Assembly (NCBI RefSeq): GCF_002078875.1
Contig: NC_034412.1
Span: 83,652,957-83,716,956, forward strand
DNA length: 64,000 nt
Origin: Numida meleagris
Taxonomy: Eukaryota > Chordata > Aves > Galliformes > Numididae
Direction: 5' to 3'
The notes under the pieces: generated by a model
Told to the model about the DNA's origin: nothing
What the model saw: only the letters and a program-made list of their open reading frames with translations
The model's database searches: none
In this document: positions 1 to 10,903 of the stretch, one piece after another
Numbering within the stretch: the first letter of the stretch is position 1
Layout of the letters: each line of letters opens with the position of its first letter
Made by a program: the position numbers and the translations under genes

Positions 1-3000
1 TCCCAGATGTGGTGATGAGATGGAAGACAGGTGACACTTTTTTTTTTTTTTTTTTGCCTATAATACAAGTATAAATGCACTAGCAACTTGCTATCAGTTC
101 TATGCATAATTAAGTAAAAAAAAAAAGGCGTGGTATTAAAGCAGAAAAAAAGGGTAATGTAGTCTAAGAATGAATAAATGGACAGAGCCCAGGTCTTAAG
201 TTACTAGAGCAGCACAGCAAACTTCCAGTGACTTTATGATACACTTAGAATTCACTCCAAGTAAATTTTCCCCTTTCCCTGTTCCCCTTTCTTCTTTTTT
301 TGAGTAGTAGTCATGAGTTAACAGAATGCAGTGAGGTTCAGGTGATCAGAATTTAAGCTTTGGGCCTTTCACAGACTTACCCTACTACTTGAGAAAGTCC
401 CTTCTTCATTTGGACTTTCCTGTGCAGAAGATAGTAGTTTGGATATTGCCAGTTACTTTGATGAGGTACTGGAAATAAACCCAGCTGTAACAGCACCTGC
501 AGAAGTGCTTATTTAAATACTACTTATTTAAAGCATCTTCAGTATCTTTACAATTAATGGTTATCTGTAGGAGCTCCCATCAGTGGCATTCATCAGTATT
601 TTTGCACTTCTGAGGCAGTATGTTTCTGGGGAACTGAGAGTATGCGCAAAAAGATGTATTGTTTGCTGGAGGAGGGTAAGAAAAGAAAGGTCTGTTCATC
701 ATAGCAGGGAGCAACTCCAGGATAAACAATTGATTTTATTTCAAGCACTGTGACAGAAAGGATGGATCTCTGGGAGCATACAAGGAAAGAACTAGTTAGA
801 TTGGTTCATCTGTTGCTCTGTGTATAGGATCAGCGTTTTCTAATAACAAAATGGATGCTACAAATTCTCTGTTATGTGAAGAGAGAAAAGGACATCAAAC
901 ATCTCTGAAGTAGCTACCATTGTTTATTTTTTGCTTTGACTGGGCTAAATTTTTCCATTCAGGGTACTTATGAGTATGTAAATGTAGGTACCTAATTTTA
1001 GACCCTTCTTTAAATATATGGGCTAATGTTATAGATGTTGCTTCTGTATTAAGGCAGCCCACTAACTGTAGATAGTAGTGACTGAAACTCCTTCCTCAGC
1101 CTTCAGGATCAAGGGAAGGTGAGCTGAGGGCACATAAGAATAGCATCTCCTTAGTGACATTAATTCCTATGCAACAGCTAAAAACTTACATAGGGCTGGA
1201 TTTCCCAGGGATCAGTCATACTGACTGTCTTGTAATACCAGAGCCAGGTACGCTTGTAGCGTTGTAAACAGGTAAAACTAGCATGAAGAGCAGATACAGA
1301 GTAAAGTCTATCACATAATGCCCAGCAGGCACTAAATACTCAGGGGACAAGATGAAAATCAATTATCTTCAAATAGCATAGCAAAAACCTTTTCTGTTCT
1401 TGCATACCAGCATCAAATCCATTTAAATAACAACATCTTAGAGCACAAAAGCAAAATAAAATCTCATGAAACCCTGTTTCAGCTAGGACTGCATCACCCC
1501 AATCCTTTAGCTTTACCTCTTCAAGGAACTCTTGCTCCCTGATGTAAAGATGAAGAATTAATCATCCTGTTACATAAAATGCATATTCCATGGGGAAGAT
1601 ACATGAAGCATGCAAGAGATGGATGGATTCTTTTTGTGGAGTAAGGTCACCCTCAGGGGGTGAGAGCATAGGGAGAAGTGTTCTCTGAGTGATTACTGTT
1701 TCTGGAACCACTGGAGAATTGCAGGCTTGATATCATCTGAAAAAGCCTATGATTTTCAATTAACTCTTTGCTCCTGTAGATTGGTAATTACCTCAGTATA
1801 TGTTGGGGTGCTGTTCTACACTAACCTTGGCAGTGAGCTGAGAAATTGGAAATGGTCTCATTAGCCTGGTGGCTGATGGATGCCGCAGGTGGGAAACACA
1901 AACAGCACTTGCCTGAGTTGCTTGTCAAAAGCTAGATGGTTCCCTAATTTTGAGGAAGACTTCTACTGTAACGCTGGAAAGGGATATAGGTAGAGGGCAA
2001 TTTACATTGCTCATAATCTTTTTATCTGCTTCCAATTGAGTCTGGAAATGCCTGGCATTGCTCTGCTGACCGAGTGATCCTGGTAGCCTGGAACCAGGCC
2101 AGGATAGCACCCTGCATTGGCTTTTAGAGGTGTAGGCAAAGGCATTGTAAATTTGGTACTTGCTATGGTAGCAGGTATGGTCAAGGAAAGTTAAGAACAG
2201 GATGTTAAGTGGAAATAAAATAAAATCAAAGATAATTTTTTGAGGTTGGAAAGAGGGAAGGGATGGAAAAAAGGAAGTTTAAAGTTTATAAGGCTATAAA
2301 GACTTTGCTGTTTTAATTACTGCAAACTAATTTTCTGAGAGCCCACTGTAGCTTATTAGATACATACTGTAACTTTAATTAAGCAATTAGAGAGTTTGAT
2401 GAGGAAGGCAAGGATTTTAGAATTTAAAGTGTTCTGGAGAGTGTATAGGCAGGGTAATCTTTTTCTCAGGTGTCTCTGTATTATATAATGATTAACCTTG
2501 AGTTAAATGTTACAGGAAGGAATGAGAGCTTTTATTCATGAGTCATAAGCATAAAACCTGACCCAAAAGCTCTTTGAAATGTGTCTCTGAGAGGAGAGCT
2601 TTGTCAGTGTGGAGCCTGTAGGACTTAGGTCAAATTGCGCATTTGGGGATTGGGTAAGGTTTAGCAGAACAACATTTATTTCCTAAAAGGACAGACTAAA
2701 TGAGCAATATTCATAACAGTAAGTAGAAATAATATGTTATAATATGTTGAAAATGTAATTCAGTTGCTGTCAGAACTTGTACTGCTCTAATTTTCAGATT
2801 GCCAAGGAAAAGTCTTGAAAGAAATGAAAATATAGTATGACAAAATGAGCAATACAGTGATCCTCATAGCTCTGTTACTTCTTTCATCATTTATTATTTA
2901 AAAATACGTATTTATGTGTGTAAAGTCATTGGGATTTTCATATGAAGGAAAAACATTAATCCTGTGGAAATAATCTTCCGTGTTGTCTCTCTTGATAAAG

Positions 3001-3682
3001 ATATTGGATCTGGTTATGGAGATGGGAATCCCAGGGTTCCCAAGTTAGTGATGCAGTGATGCACAGTATGCCCTCAGAAGTCACAGAGTTACATTCACGT
3101 AATTAAGTTGCAACTGCAAACACATGTTAAAAAAGAATGTGTGGGTGTGTTACTACCACACTGGATCTCAATACATCACAGAAAGGAATTTTTTATCCAA
3201 CCAGTAACTTGGGGTTTTGAGTGAGCATTTCCATAAACTTCACCTTGAGCGGAAGTGTGGTTTTAAATATTCACTCAGGTAAGTTTTTGCTTTGATTATT
3301 ATTTATCACCATGAACCCATATACCGGCAGTCTACTTATTGCTGCAACACTGACCAATAAATAAATTAGATATTCTTCAACAAAACCTTCGCAAGCACTT
3401 TCAGAATCTGGCACTTGACAGTTCTCACCTTTCCCAACCAGAGTATGTAATTGATTAATTGTGATTCAGTTAAGTGGTCAAGAATATGTCAGGTGAACGT
3501 TGTCTCCAGCTCTTCTCCCTTAAGACTTCCATGAATAAAAAAGGGTGCCTGATTATTTCATGTAAATTCCACCTTTATGAGAGGGACATGGCTGCTGTGT
3601 AGGCAGCTAGATCCAAGCAGTGTGTCTCCAAGTCTTTGCTTGACCAGCAGGTCTCTGTCATGTTCACCTGTATGAATAGATG
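1..3682. other. AT-rich unique DNA, no gene seen
   Basis: No repeat family, exon or RNA gene is recognisable here. The longest open frame is about 60 codons with no domain. The only local structures are simple runs: an 18-base T run at 38-55 and an 11-base A run at 116-126. The stretch is consistent with avian intergenic or intronic DNA. Confidence 0.6.
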
Positions 3683-4120
3683 TATGTGGACTGCTCCAAA
3701 AGTAATGCTTCCTATCCTATTATGTTGGCCTATGACATAAGAGGCAGATGGAGGTGGTATGGCAGTAGAGGTCCTGCTACACCCACCATATAGTCTGGTT
3801 TTGGTGCTTTTTGACTTCCATCTGTTCATGCCAGTGAAAGCTGGGCTATGTGGGTGACATTTTCATAACAGTAACAGTCATCACAAGTGTGAAACAGTGG
3901 GATACCTCTGCTGGTGCAGATTTTTATGCATGCAGCATGCAGGTTCTTGTTCATTGCTGGCAAAAATGCATAGCTAATGGTGGTGATTATGTTGAAAAAT
4001 AATGTTTGAGAGCTGAGAATTTGCTGTTTGCTTTATCAAAAAGTGTTATTGTGCTCTATGTATCTATTGTAATTTTCATGGAAATAAATAGGAGGCATTC
4101 CTTTCAGAGCAACGTACATA
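3683..4120 (+). mobile_element. Internally deleted Galluhop-type mariner (Tc1/mariner DNA transposon)
   Basis: A 438-base element bounded by inverted repeats at 3683-3715 and 4088-4120, matching at about 25 of 33 positions by eye. A TA lies at each outer edge, as expected for mariner target duplication. The left part keeps the 5' terminus and about 60 bases of leader. The sequence then jumps directly to the C-terminal part of a mariner transposase, starting with HPPYS near 3780. That translation carries YSLVLVLFDFHLF, where the family motif has SPD, so the third catalytic aspartate is replaced by valine. A stop and a frameshift follow. The frame then resumes as a region rich in W, C and G and stops at an AAATAA just after GDYVEK, near 4000. 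An AATAAA lies at the right repeat. The copy cannot encode transposase and has the form of a MITE-like deletion derivative. The family name rests on memory of the chicken element and should be confirmed against a repeat library. Confidence 0.88.
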
Positions 4121-4847
4121 GCTTGCGAGCATGCTTCTCACTGAAGTCCCAAAGTAAGCACTTTACCCCAGACAAAGTGGTACTCTGGGATGGTGCTTTA
4201 GAAAATTACCTTTGTAAGAAAAATAAGTCTTGGTCCTTACAAGGTCTTCTGGGAGCTATAGAAACTGCATGGGAGACGTCAGCTGTGTTCTGTGAAAGTC
4301 CTTCCGCTTTTTGAGGTACAAAGAGAAATTCCATCCTGAATAACATAAACTACCAAAGATATATTCAAAAGCATATCTACTGAAATGTAAATACAATATA
4401 AACTTTGTGCTGATAACATGTAATTTGTGACAATCTGGTTTAATATTAATAAATCAGTATATTTTGCTCAGTAGGGCACAGAGACATTTAATCTTGAAAT
4501 ATCACCTGCATTGTGCTATTCTGTGGTGTGCTTCACCTCAAAGGTTACTCTATTCTCTTCATCTTGAGTCAAAGGTCTAATCCGTCAGTTAGTCCCATCT
4601 CATTATAGTTCTGCCAGGGACACCTAATGATGCTGGATACTTAATAGAAGTCTTTAAGTGATCTTAAAATGTGACTCAAGGCACTTGGGAGGCATGAGCA
4701 GTTCTCTTATATCTGTGAAGACACAGAACAAAGGGAGAAGGAAGAAGGAGTTAAAACAACAAGAAGAAATAAATTAGAATAATTCTGTGGCTGCTGGAAG
4801 TGAGTATTTCTAAACTACAATCGTTCTTACAAGCCCCTTCTTCCCTT
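4121..4847. other. Unique spacer, no gene seen
   Basis: A plus-strand open frame (4006-4314) runs out of the mariner's non-coding end into flanking DNA. It starts inside the transposon and shows no domain, so it is treated as chance. Nothing else is recognised before the CR1 piece. Confidence 0.55.
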
Positions 4848-5460
4848 CAGATACTAAAAGACCTCTATCTGGTCTCCCTGGAGCGTTCTATTCTCCAGGC
4901 TAAACAGCCTCAGCTCTCTCTCCCTGTCCTAGTAGGGGAAGTGTTCTATTCCTTGGAGCATTTTTGTAGCCCTCCTCTGGATGTGTTCCAACAGGTCCAT
5001 GTCTCTCCTGTGCTGAGGACTCCACATCTGGACACAGTACTCCAAGTGAGGCCTCACCAGTGCAGAGTAGAGGGGCAGGATCACCTCCCTCGCCCTGCTG
5101 GCCATGCTTCTTTTGATGCAGCCCAGGATATGGTTGGCTTTCTGGGCTGTGAGGGCATACTGCTGGCTTATGTCCAGCTTCCCATTCATCAGTACTCCCA
5201 TGTCCTTTTCAGTAGGGCTGTGCTTAATTCTTTTGTCCTCCAGCTTGTATTGATAGTGGGGTTGCTGTGACCGAGGTGCGAGACCTTGCACTTGGCTTTG
5301 TTGAACCTCATGGACGCACTGCTTGATCTTGTCTTGGTCTCTCTGGATGGCATTCTGTTCCTCAGGCATGTCAAGCAAACCACAGACATTGGTGTTATCT
5401 GCAAACTTGCTGAGGGTGCATTCAATCCCACTGTCCATGACATTGATGAAGATATTAAAG
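4848..5460 (-). mobile_element. CR1 LINE fragment, reverse-transcriptase C-terminal half, cut at both ends
   Basis: Read on the minus strand, this encodes the back half of a CR1-clade reverse transcriptase. It begins at the end of the palm domain with KFADNT near 5404-5389, where active copies have FADDT, so the second catalytic aspartate is asparagine. A frame break follows: MRFNKAKCKVSHLGHSNP is readable only in another minus frame. The first frame then recovers with EKDMGVLMNGKLDIS, ILGCIKRS, EVILPLYSALVRPHLEYCV and IQRRATKM. Two compensating frameshifts plus the mutated FADD box show a dead copy. CR1 copies are normally 5'-truncated but keep their 3' end. Here the 3' untranslated end is absent on the left (about 4848), so a later deletion is inferred. 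Plus-strand frames over this stretch are antisense shadows. Confidence 0.93.
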
Positions 5461-6159
5461 GATGACTATGAATATGTTTTGTTACCAATATGAAATTAGA
5501 TGATAATTTTAATTGTCTATTTATATCTACTTTTATACTAACAATCATATCTATATTTTCTGTATGCATATATACTCAAACATGTGGATATGAATATATG
5601 CATTCTTTAAGTAGATAATACGTGAATTGCCTTTACTTTCCATCACTAAATGCAACTGCTTCTATGCTGGAATTAATTTTCTATTATGCTTGGACCAAAT
5701 GCATTCAGAAGGAAAGAGGAATACATTCTCTAGTCAAGAAAATGCAGAATGTTGAAATAAGATAGTCTATTATGGTCAAAGTACTACAGAAATGTCAACA
5801 CAGTAACAAAAATCCTTGTTTCTCAGTTCCTTTGGAGATTACAACTCTACAGAAGTAAAATTTATCTCTGTATTACAGATTTTGCAGGTTGGTTCTGTTT
5901 TGACATTAAACCAAACCAAAACAAGTGGAAGTACTGAGAAAGTAGTGGCCACTTTTTTTTTGCATTTAGATGTGACCCCTGGTATCCAGCCAGGATTTTG
6001 TTTGTTTGTTTTTCTTTAATGGTTACAGTCTTGTGAAAACATGAACAGTCTTCACCTAAGTCTACGAAATGTTCAGTGCTTCTCTACCATAGCATAAATA
6101 CGTATGTCCAAGCGCTGCTGCAAACTGTAGCTTGAGACTAGAGCAGGTACCCAAAGAAG
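5461..6159. other. Unique AT-rich spacer, no gene seen
   Basis: Similarity to CR1 stops after a GATATTAAA near 5460. The rest is AT-rich sequence with short T and A runs and no recognisable repeat, exon or RNA gene. Confidence 0.5.
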
Positions 6160-6313
6160 TCAAGGAGTCTCCATCCATGGAGGTTTGCAAGGCTCAGCCA
6201 GACACAGAAGCTGACAGCCTGCTCCTAAACAGGTGAGAGAGCAGCTCCAAGCAGAAAGATGTCCTTGTGACCTCCACAGCAGTCCCTTCCACTCACAGTT
6301 TCTGTGACTCTGT
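6160..6313 (+). mobile_element. Degraded CR1 LINE 3' end
   Basis: The stretch follows the CR1 3' terminal order on the plus strand: a CTCCATCCATGGAGGT segment, then a GACACAG stretch, then CCTGCTCC, then CCTTGTGACCTCCA, then AGTCCCTTCCA, and finally a CTGTGACTCTGT tail like the CR1 octamer repeats. Identity is visibly low and several short indels are needed, so this is an old copy. It lacks a recognisable reverse-transcriptase portion. Confidence 0.7.
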
Positions 6314-8104
6314 AAATATGTTTGACTCAGACTACAAATGCTCCAAGTACCAGCAAAAAAATAAATAAATAGAAGCAACAAGTCCAAACTTGTTAAAACA
6401 TCATCAGAATTTCCTGGGTAAAATTGTTAATGTTTTCAATTTCTAATGAATTTATTCCTGAGCTATGAAGTGTTTGAAAAAACCCTGAAAATCAACATTT
6501 GAGTCACAGAAGACATTTTCTGTGGAAAAACTACTAAATCTACAACCCACTTTTTAAATCTAGAAATCTTAGAGCAAAATGAAAATAAATACTCTTAATT
6601 TAGGAAGAATGCTAGCATTATGCCAGATTGAGTTATACAGTGAATAAATGTGGAATGAGAGAAATAGAACTAAAGCAAGATTAAATTGATATAGGATCTT
6701 TATGGATTTTGGAATATCTAAGTGTTAGGAAGAGGTAAAGAAAAACACTGCTCTGTGGCTTTGGATTCTGTCCTTTAGCTATGCAATGCTTTTCAGAAGA
6801 ATGTCCTGAAACCAGAGCTCAAAATATTTCTGAAGATTGCTTTTATATGAGCAAAACCATCACCCTGTGACATAACCTACAGCAGTGACGTTAATGTTTG
6901 TATTTTTTCTTTAGCAGTGAAGGCTAAATAAATGTTTCTTTATTTTAAACATGGTGGGGGAAAAAAAATGTAACTAGGATGATTTCATATGCTGTATTGT
7001 GTCCTGCAGGTCTTTCAGTCTTCACAAAATCTACTATTTGATCAAGTATTAAAAGAATGCCTATTGAAGTAAATGGGATGTTTTCCTAAGCAGAAAGTCT
7101 GAAGGAAGCTTTATGCAGGACACTTGAGGGAACTTTCTCTAGGAACATCAATGTGACTGAAAAATCCTTGGGATGGGGGCTTTAGATGCTTTAACTTGGA
7201 AGATGTGTGGTACTACTTGTGCCATTCTACAAGAAATTTACCATGGTAACTATGACTACTAACTGATATAGAGGATCAGAGGCAGAAAGAACCAGTGTGC
7301 ATGTTAAAAGTGGGATGACGCTGTTTGTTTTCCTGAACTTGGAATAACTACAGATCTCACTTTGGTGAAGCTTCTATAGTCTACCAGGTTCATAATGCAC
7401 TGCATCACAGCAAATTAGTTCATAATTCACTCAAAGCTCTGCTCTGTATTACTTGACTGACCACATTTCGTTTGCTGCAAAATCTTTTCTATTTGTTTTG
7501 GTGTTGTTTTTTCTTAAGTAAAGGAACTTCGAACAATGGTTTGTTGGCAGATTTACTTGCCTCTCAGGGCCATGAGTTGCATGGGTGTAAGTGAGGGCAG
7601 AGCTTGCCTCTAAATGACTAAAATACTACACTCCCTTGGCTGTGAGATGCTGAGGGAGTGCATAAAAATAACAAAGCAGGAAAGCTTCAAATGTAGCAGA
7701 AAAAGCCAACATAACATGCTGCCTCTTTCCCGGGGGACCAGCAGGGAAGTTTCTGTGCTTCCAGTGGGTCTGCCTTACCAGGACTACACAGACTGACTCA
7801 GAGATAAGTGTGAGGCTGATGCCACACTCAAAAGTTAATGGCAGATTCCGTGTTGACCAAACGTACTGTACTGACACCTTGGATGGAGAATGGTGGGATT
7901 GAGCATGTCTGTGGGTGCAGGACTTCTATGTATTGATAGTGGATGAAAAGCTGCAGAGACCTCCAGTGATACATGCTGTGTTGTGCCAGTAGGAGATTTG
8001 AGTCCCTTTCCTCAGGTGGAGCAGGCCAGAGGCTCAGGAGATGCTCCCAGCTTATCACTCCACACCGTTCCTTTCTGAATGCAGCATACCTGCAGCTGTG
8101 TCCC

Positions 8105-8190
8105 TCATCACTGCAGTTTTCCTGCAGCATGGCAAGAGCAGCTTTTGCGTTTTGAATGAGTTGTAGCTTTTGTAGTGGATTGCCACAATC
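8105..8190 (-). repeat. Possible ancient L2-like LINE remnant
   Basis: A minus-strand open frame of 146 codons (8268-7828) contains LQKLQLIQNAKAALAML. This resembles the LQLVQNAAARLL segment that follows the reverse transcriptase in L2-type LINEs. The remainder of the frame does not continue the family pattern in any way I can follow, so the match is short and may be coincidence. It could equally be chance coding potential. Confidence 0.28.
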
Positions 8191-8601
8191 ACAAGAAGAC
8201 CCTTTGCCCATACAGTCCAGTGTGTGTGTAGCTGCATGTACAGCTTCATTGTGTGTTTCTGTTTTCATTCATTGCACCCACTGAATTTTTCAGAACACAT
8301 GATTTCCATGTAAACTTAAAATGGAAAAAATATATATATACAAGTTAGGTTCAATCTAGAAGAGGGGTGTTTTAATGTGAGGGAAAAGCTAACACTGCAG
8401 TTTTTTAAAGCACAGGGGAAATTTAAGCATGGAATACAAGAAATGGGATTGCAGCCTTTGTTCTTAATATGTGTTGCATCTAACAATTTCATTTGTTCCA
8501 CTGTTCTTCAGTGGAAGTGCTAAGCAAATAGTTTGCAATAAATAATTTAGCCTTTGAATTTAACCTTCATTTCTGCTCACGGAGTCCCCATGTGCTGATT
8601 G

Positions 8602-8655
8602 CAGTGGTTTCAAACTTATTTGTAATTCCAGATCACGCAACTTTTAGGGGTGAAG
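8602..8655 (+). repeat. Possible hAT (Charlie-type) terminal fragment
   Basis: The stretch opens with CAGTGGTTTCAAACTTATTT and then runs through ATCACGCAACTTTTAGGGG. This resembles the CAGTGGTTCTCAAACTTTT ... CCCC start of Charlie-type hAT transposons. No matching inverted terminus (AGTTTGAGAACCACTG-like) is seen nearby, so at most one end survives. Confidence 0.33.
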
Positions 8656-10659
8656 GGAAGGAAGAGCTATTTATCATTGTGTTATGACGCTCCCAACTGA
8701 TCACAAAGTATTGCTTCTCCTCCCTGATGTGATGGCTGCAGTGGCACCAGATATGAGGAGGTGAAGGGAAAGTTGTCATTTTGAGACGAAACATGAATTT
8801 TTCCTTTTGACAAGATTAACATCTTGATATTTTATATGTGGGAAGGTTAAAATAGAATTACTGTGGGAATAGACATGGCTATTACTGTCTGAATCATTAA
8901 TTCTAGAGTCTAAATTCAGGGTCTCATCTGAGGAAGGGCATTGCTTATAGCAGGGAGTCCTCTTCCAAAATAAATAGCACCTTTTACATCACACTGTAAC
9001 CAAACATTTATGAGAAAATTAAAGAATTTCCCGATGCCTCTCTTATAAAACAGCAGACAAAAGTAGGTCTCTCTGAGCTGTGTTTTATCAATCTTTCATC
9101 CCTTGCTATGGCAAAATGTATGACTATGATCTCACCCTCAGAGATTGTTGGTTTGCCTCATATGGGGCCAAAGTTTTGTCGGAAGGAGTTACAAACATTC
9201 AGCTCAGAAAACAGCCCAAAATAGCTCTTCGTACTGCAGCATGAAGCACACAGGGGTAAGCCGAGAGGATTACTGCTGAGCTGCTTTTCCACCAAGAACA
9301 GAAAACAAAGTGCAGGTTGTACATGCTTGACATCATTAAGTACTACTGTAGCAACAACTCACTTCTTATCTGTTCAAGCATCAATTTGGAGAGCAAAAAA
9401 AGAGTACAAATATGAGAAATAGAAATCTCTTATTTTACCTGCTCTTCCTTTGGTAGATAGTTTTTGTGTCAAACTAATACCTAACAGCTCAGAATTAGAA
9501 GGGGGGAATTTGGAATTGCCGAATTATGGAATCAGTCTCTGGATGTTTACATAAGGAAAAATAAATAATGCCTCACGATTTGTTGGAAGATTTCAAAGTT
9601 TTGGAGGATCAGAATACTGCACAGAAGCCTGATGTGTCTTTCTTCCATTTTGGACATGGGAAGCAATAATGCTTAGCATGGTTTGGCAGTGTTCCTTAGG
9701 GAGGAGAAAAAAAAAAAGATAATTGTGAATTCCTTACGGAAACCTATATGGAAACAAAGGGAAAAGGACTAGAAGATAACAACAATAAAATGTTACCAGT
9801 CCAAAAAGCAATGAGAGGAATAACAAAGAAAATAACCTATCACATAGCATGTAAAAATATTTCAGTTTTTTAGGCATTAGACATTAAGTGCTTTAGAATG
9901 CAGGTAGGTACATTGTTTCTTAAAGGCATCTGTGACAGATAAGTATCAGAATTTTCTGGACAGTAAGGAGTAAGATCACTGAAAAAAAAAATGATATTGT
10001 GTTATTTTTAGAAATCTGACTTCAGCTGCCAATTCCACTAGTTTTTCTTGAAACAAAACAAACTAGACCCCTAACAACTGACTGGATCCCCCTTTAGAGG
10101 TACTACTTAAGCTTTTAAACCACAGGACTTTTATTTCTTTATCTCCTTTACTGTTTTTCTTTTTCTTTATTATTTGCTATCTGAAGTCTTCTGTTTATGT
10201 ATTTCCATCTTTGAGAACAGCGTACAAGTAATTTTTCAGTAAAGCTGGATAACAGAAAAAGGAAAATAACATTTTAATGCAGAGATGCTGGCATATGTAG
10301 AAGTAAATGCCAAGTTTGAGGATAATCCTTTTGTGTACTACATAAACTTGTGAAATCATTATCCCAGCAATTAAACAGCATGATTAATGAGACAGGGAGA
10401 AAAGAAAAGGTGCTGTTATTCTGTTGGTGCTGAATTTAAATGTCCCGTGACTTCATCTGTTTTACTTCACATCTTGCTTGTGTGTCTTCAGTCTCTTAGA
10501 AAGAGAGCTGCCATGATTCGTGGCCCAGCTATTTTTATCTGGTGCAAATGTTAGATTGATATTGTCACATTGTCCCAGCTACCATTCTCTTCTTCTTTCA
10601 TATGAATGCACCAGGGTCTTATTAAATAAATCAAAATTAGGGGAAAAAAAAAAAAAGCA

Positions 10660-10903
10660 CAAATCAAATGAAAGCAGAGTGGGCTCTGTTTGCAGGCTGT
10701 GGCCTTACTCCCACTGGGCCCACGCAGCACGTGCCCTTTTATCTTAGTGCCTTTAAGCTATGGTGGTCTGTTCAACCTTCTGGGGCTACATATGTCTCTG
10801 GGCCAGGATAATTGTTCTCAACAGCATGAGCTTAACTTTACCACCCCTCCTGCCTCCCAACTTACTGTAAATTAAACAGTGGCTCCATGGAAAAAAAAAA
10901 AAA
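10660..10903 (+). pseudogene. Possible 3' end of a retrocopied transcript
   Basis: A GC-richer block of about 230 bases ends with ATTAAA at 10871-10876, followed 14 bases later by a 13-base A run (10891-10903). That is the spacing of a polyadenylation signal and tail. No source gene is recognised, no target-site duplication is obvious, and a second 13-base A run at 10644-10656 shows that such runs also occur here by chance. Retrocopies are rare in birds because CR1 does not use poly(A) tails. Confidence 0.2.

Noticed and set aside
4006..4314. Plus-strand frame of 102 codons
   Set aside because: It starts inside the mariner's non-coding 3' end and extends into flanking DNA with no domain.
4800..5270. 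Plus-strand frame of 156 codons
   Set aside because: It is the antisense of the CR1 RT fragment on the minus strand. The sense frame carries the RT motifs.
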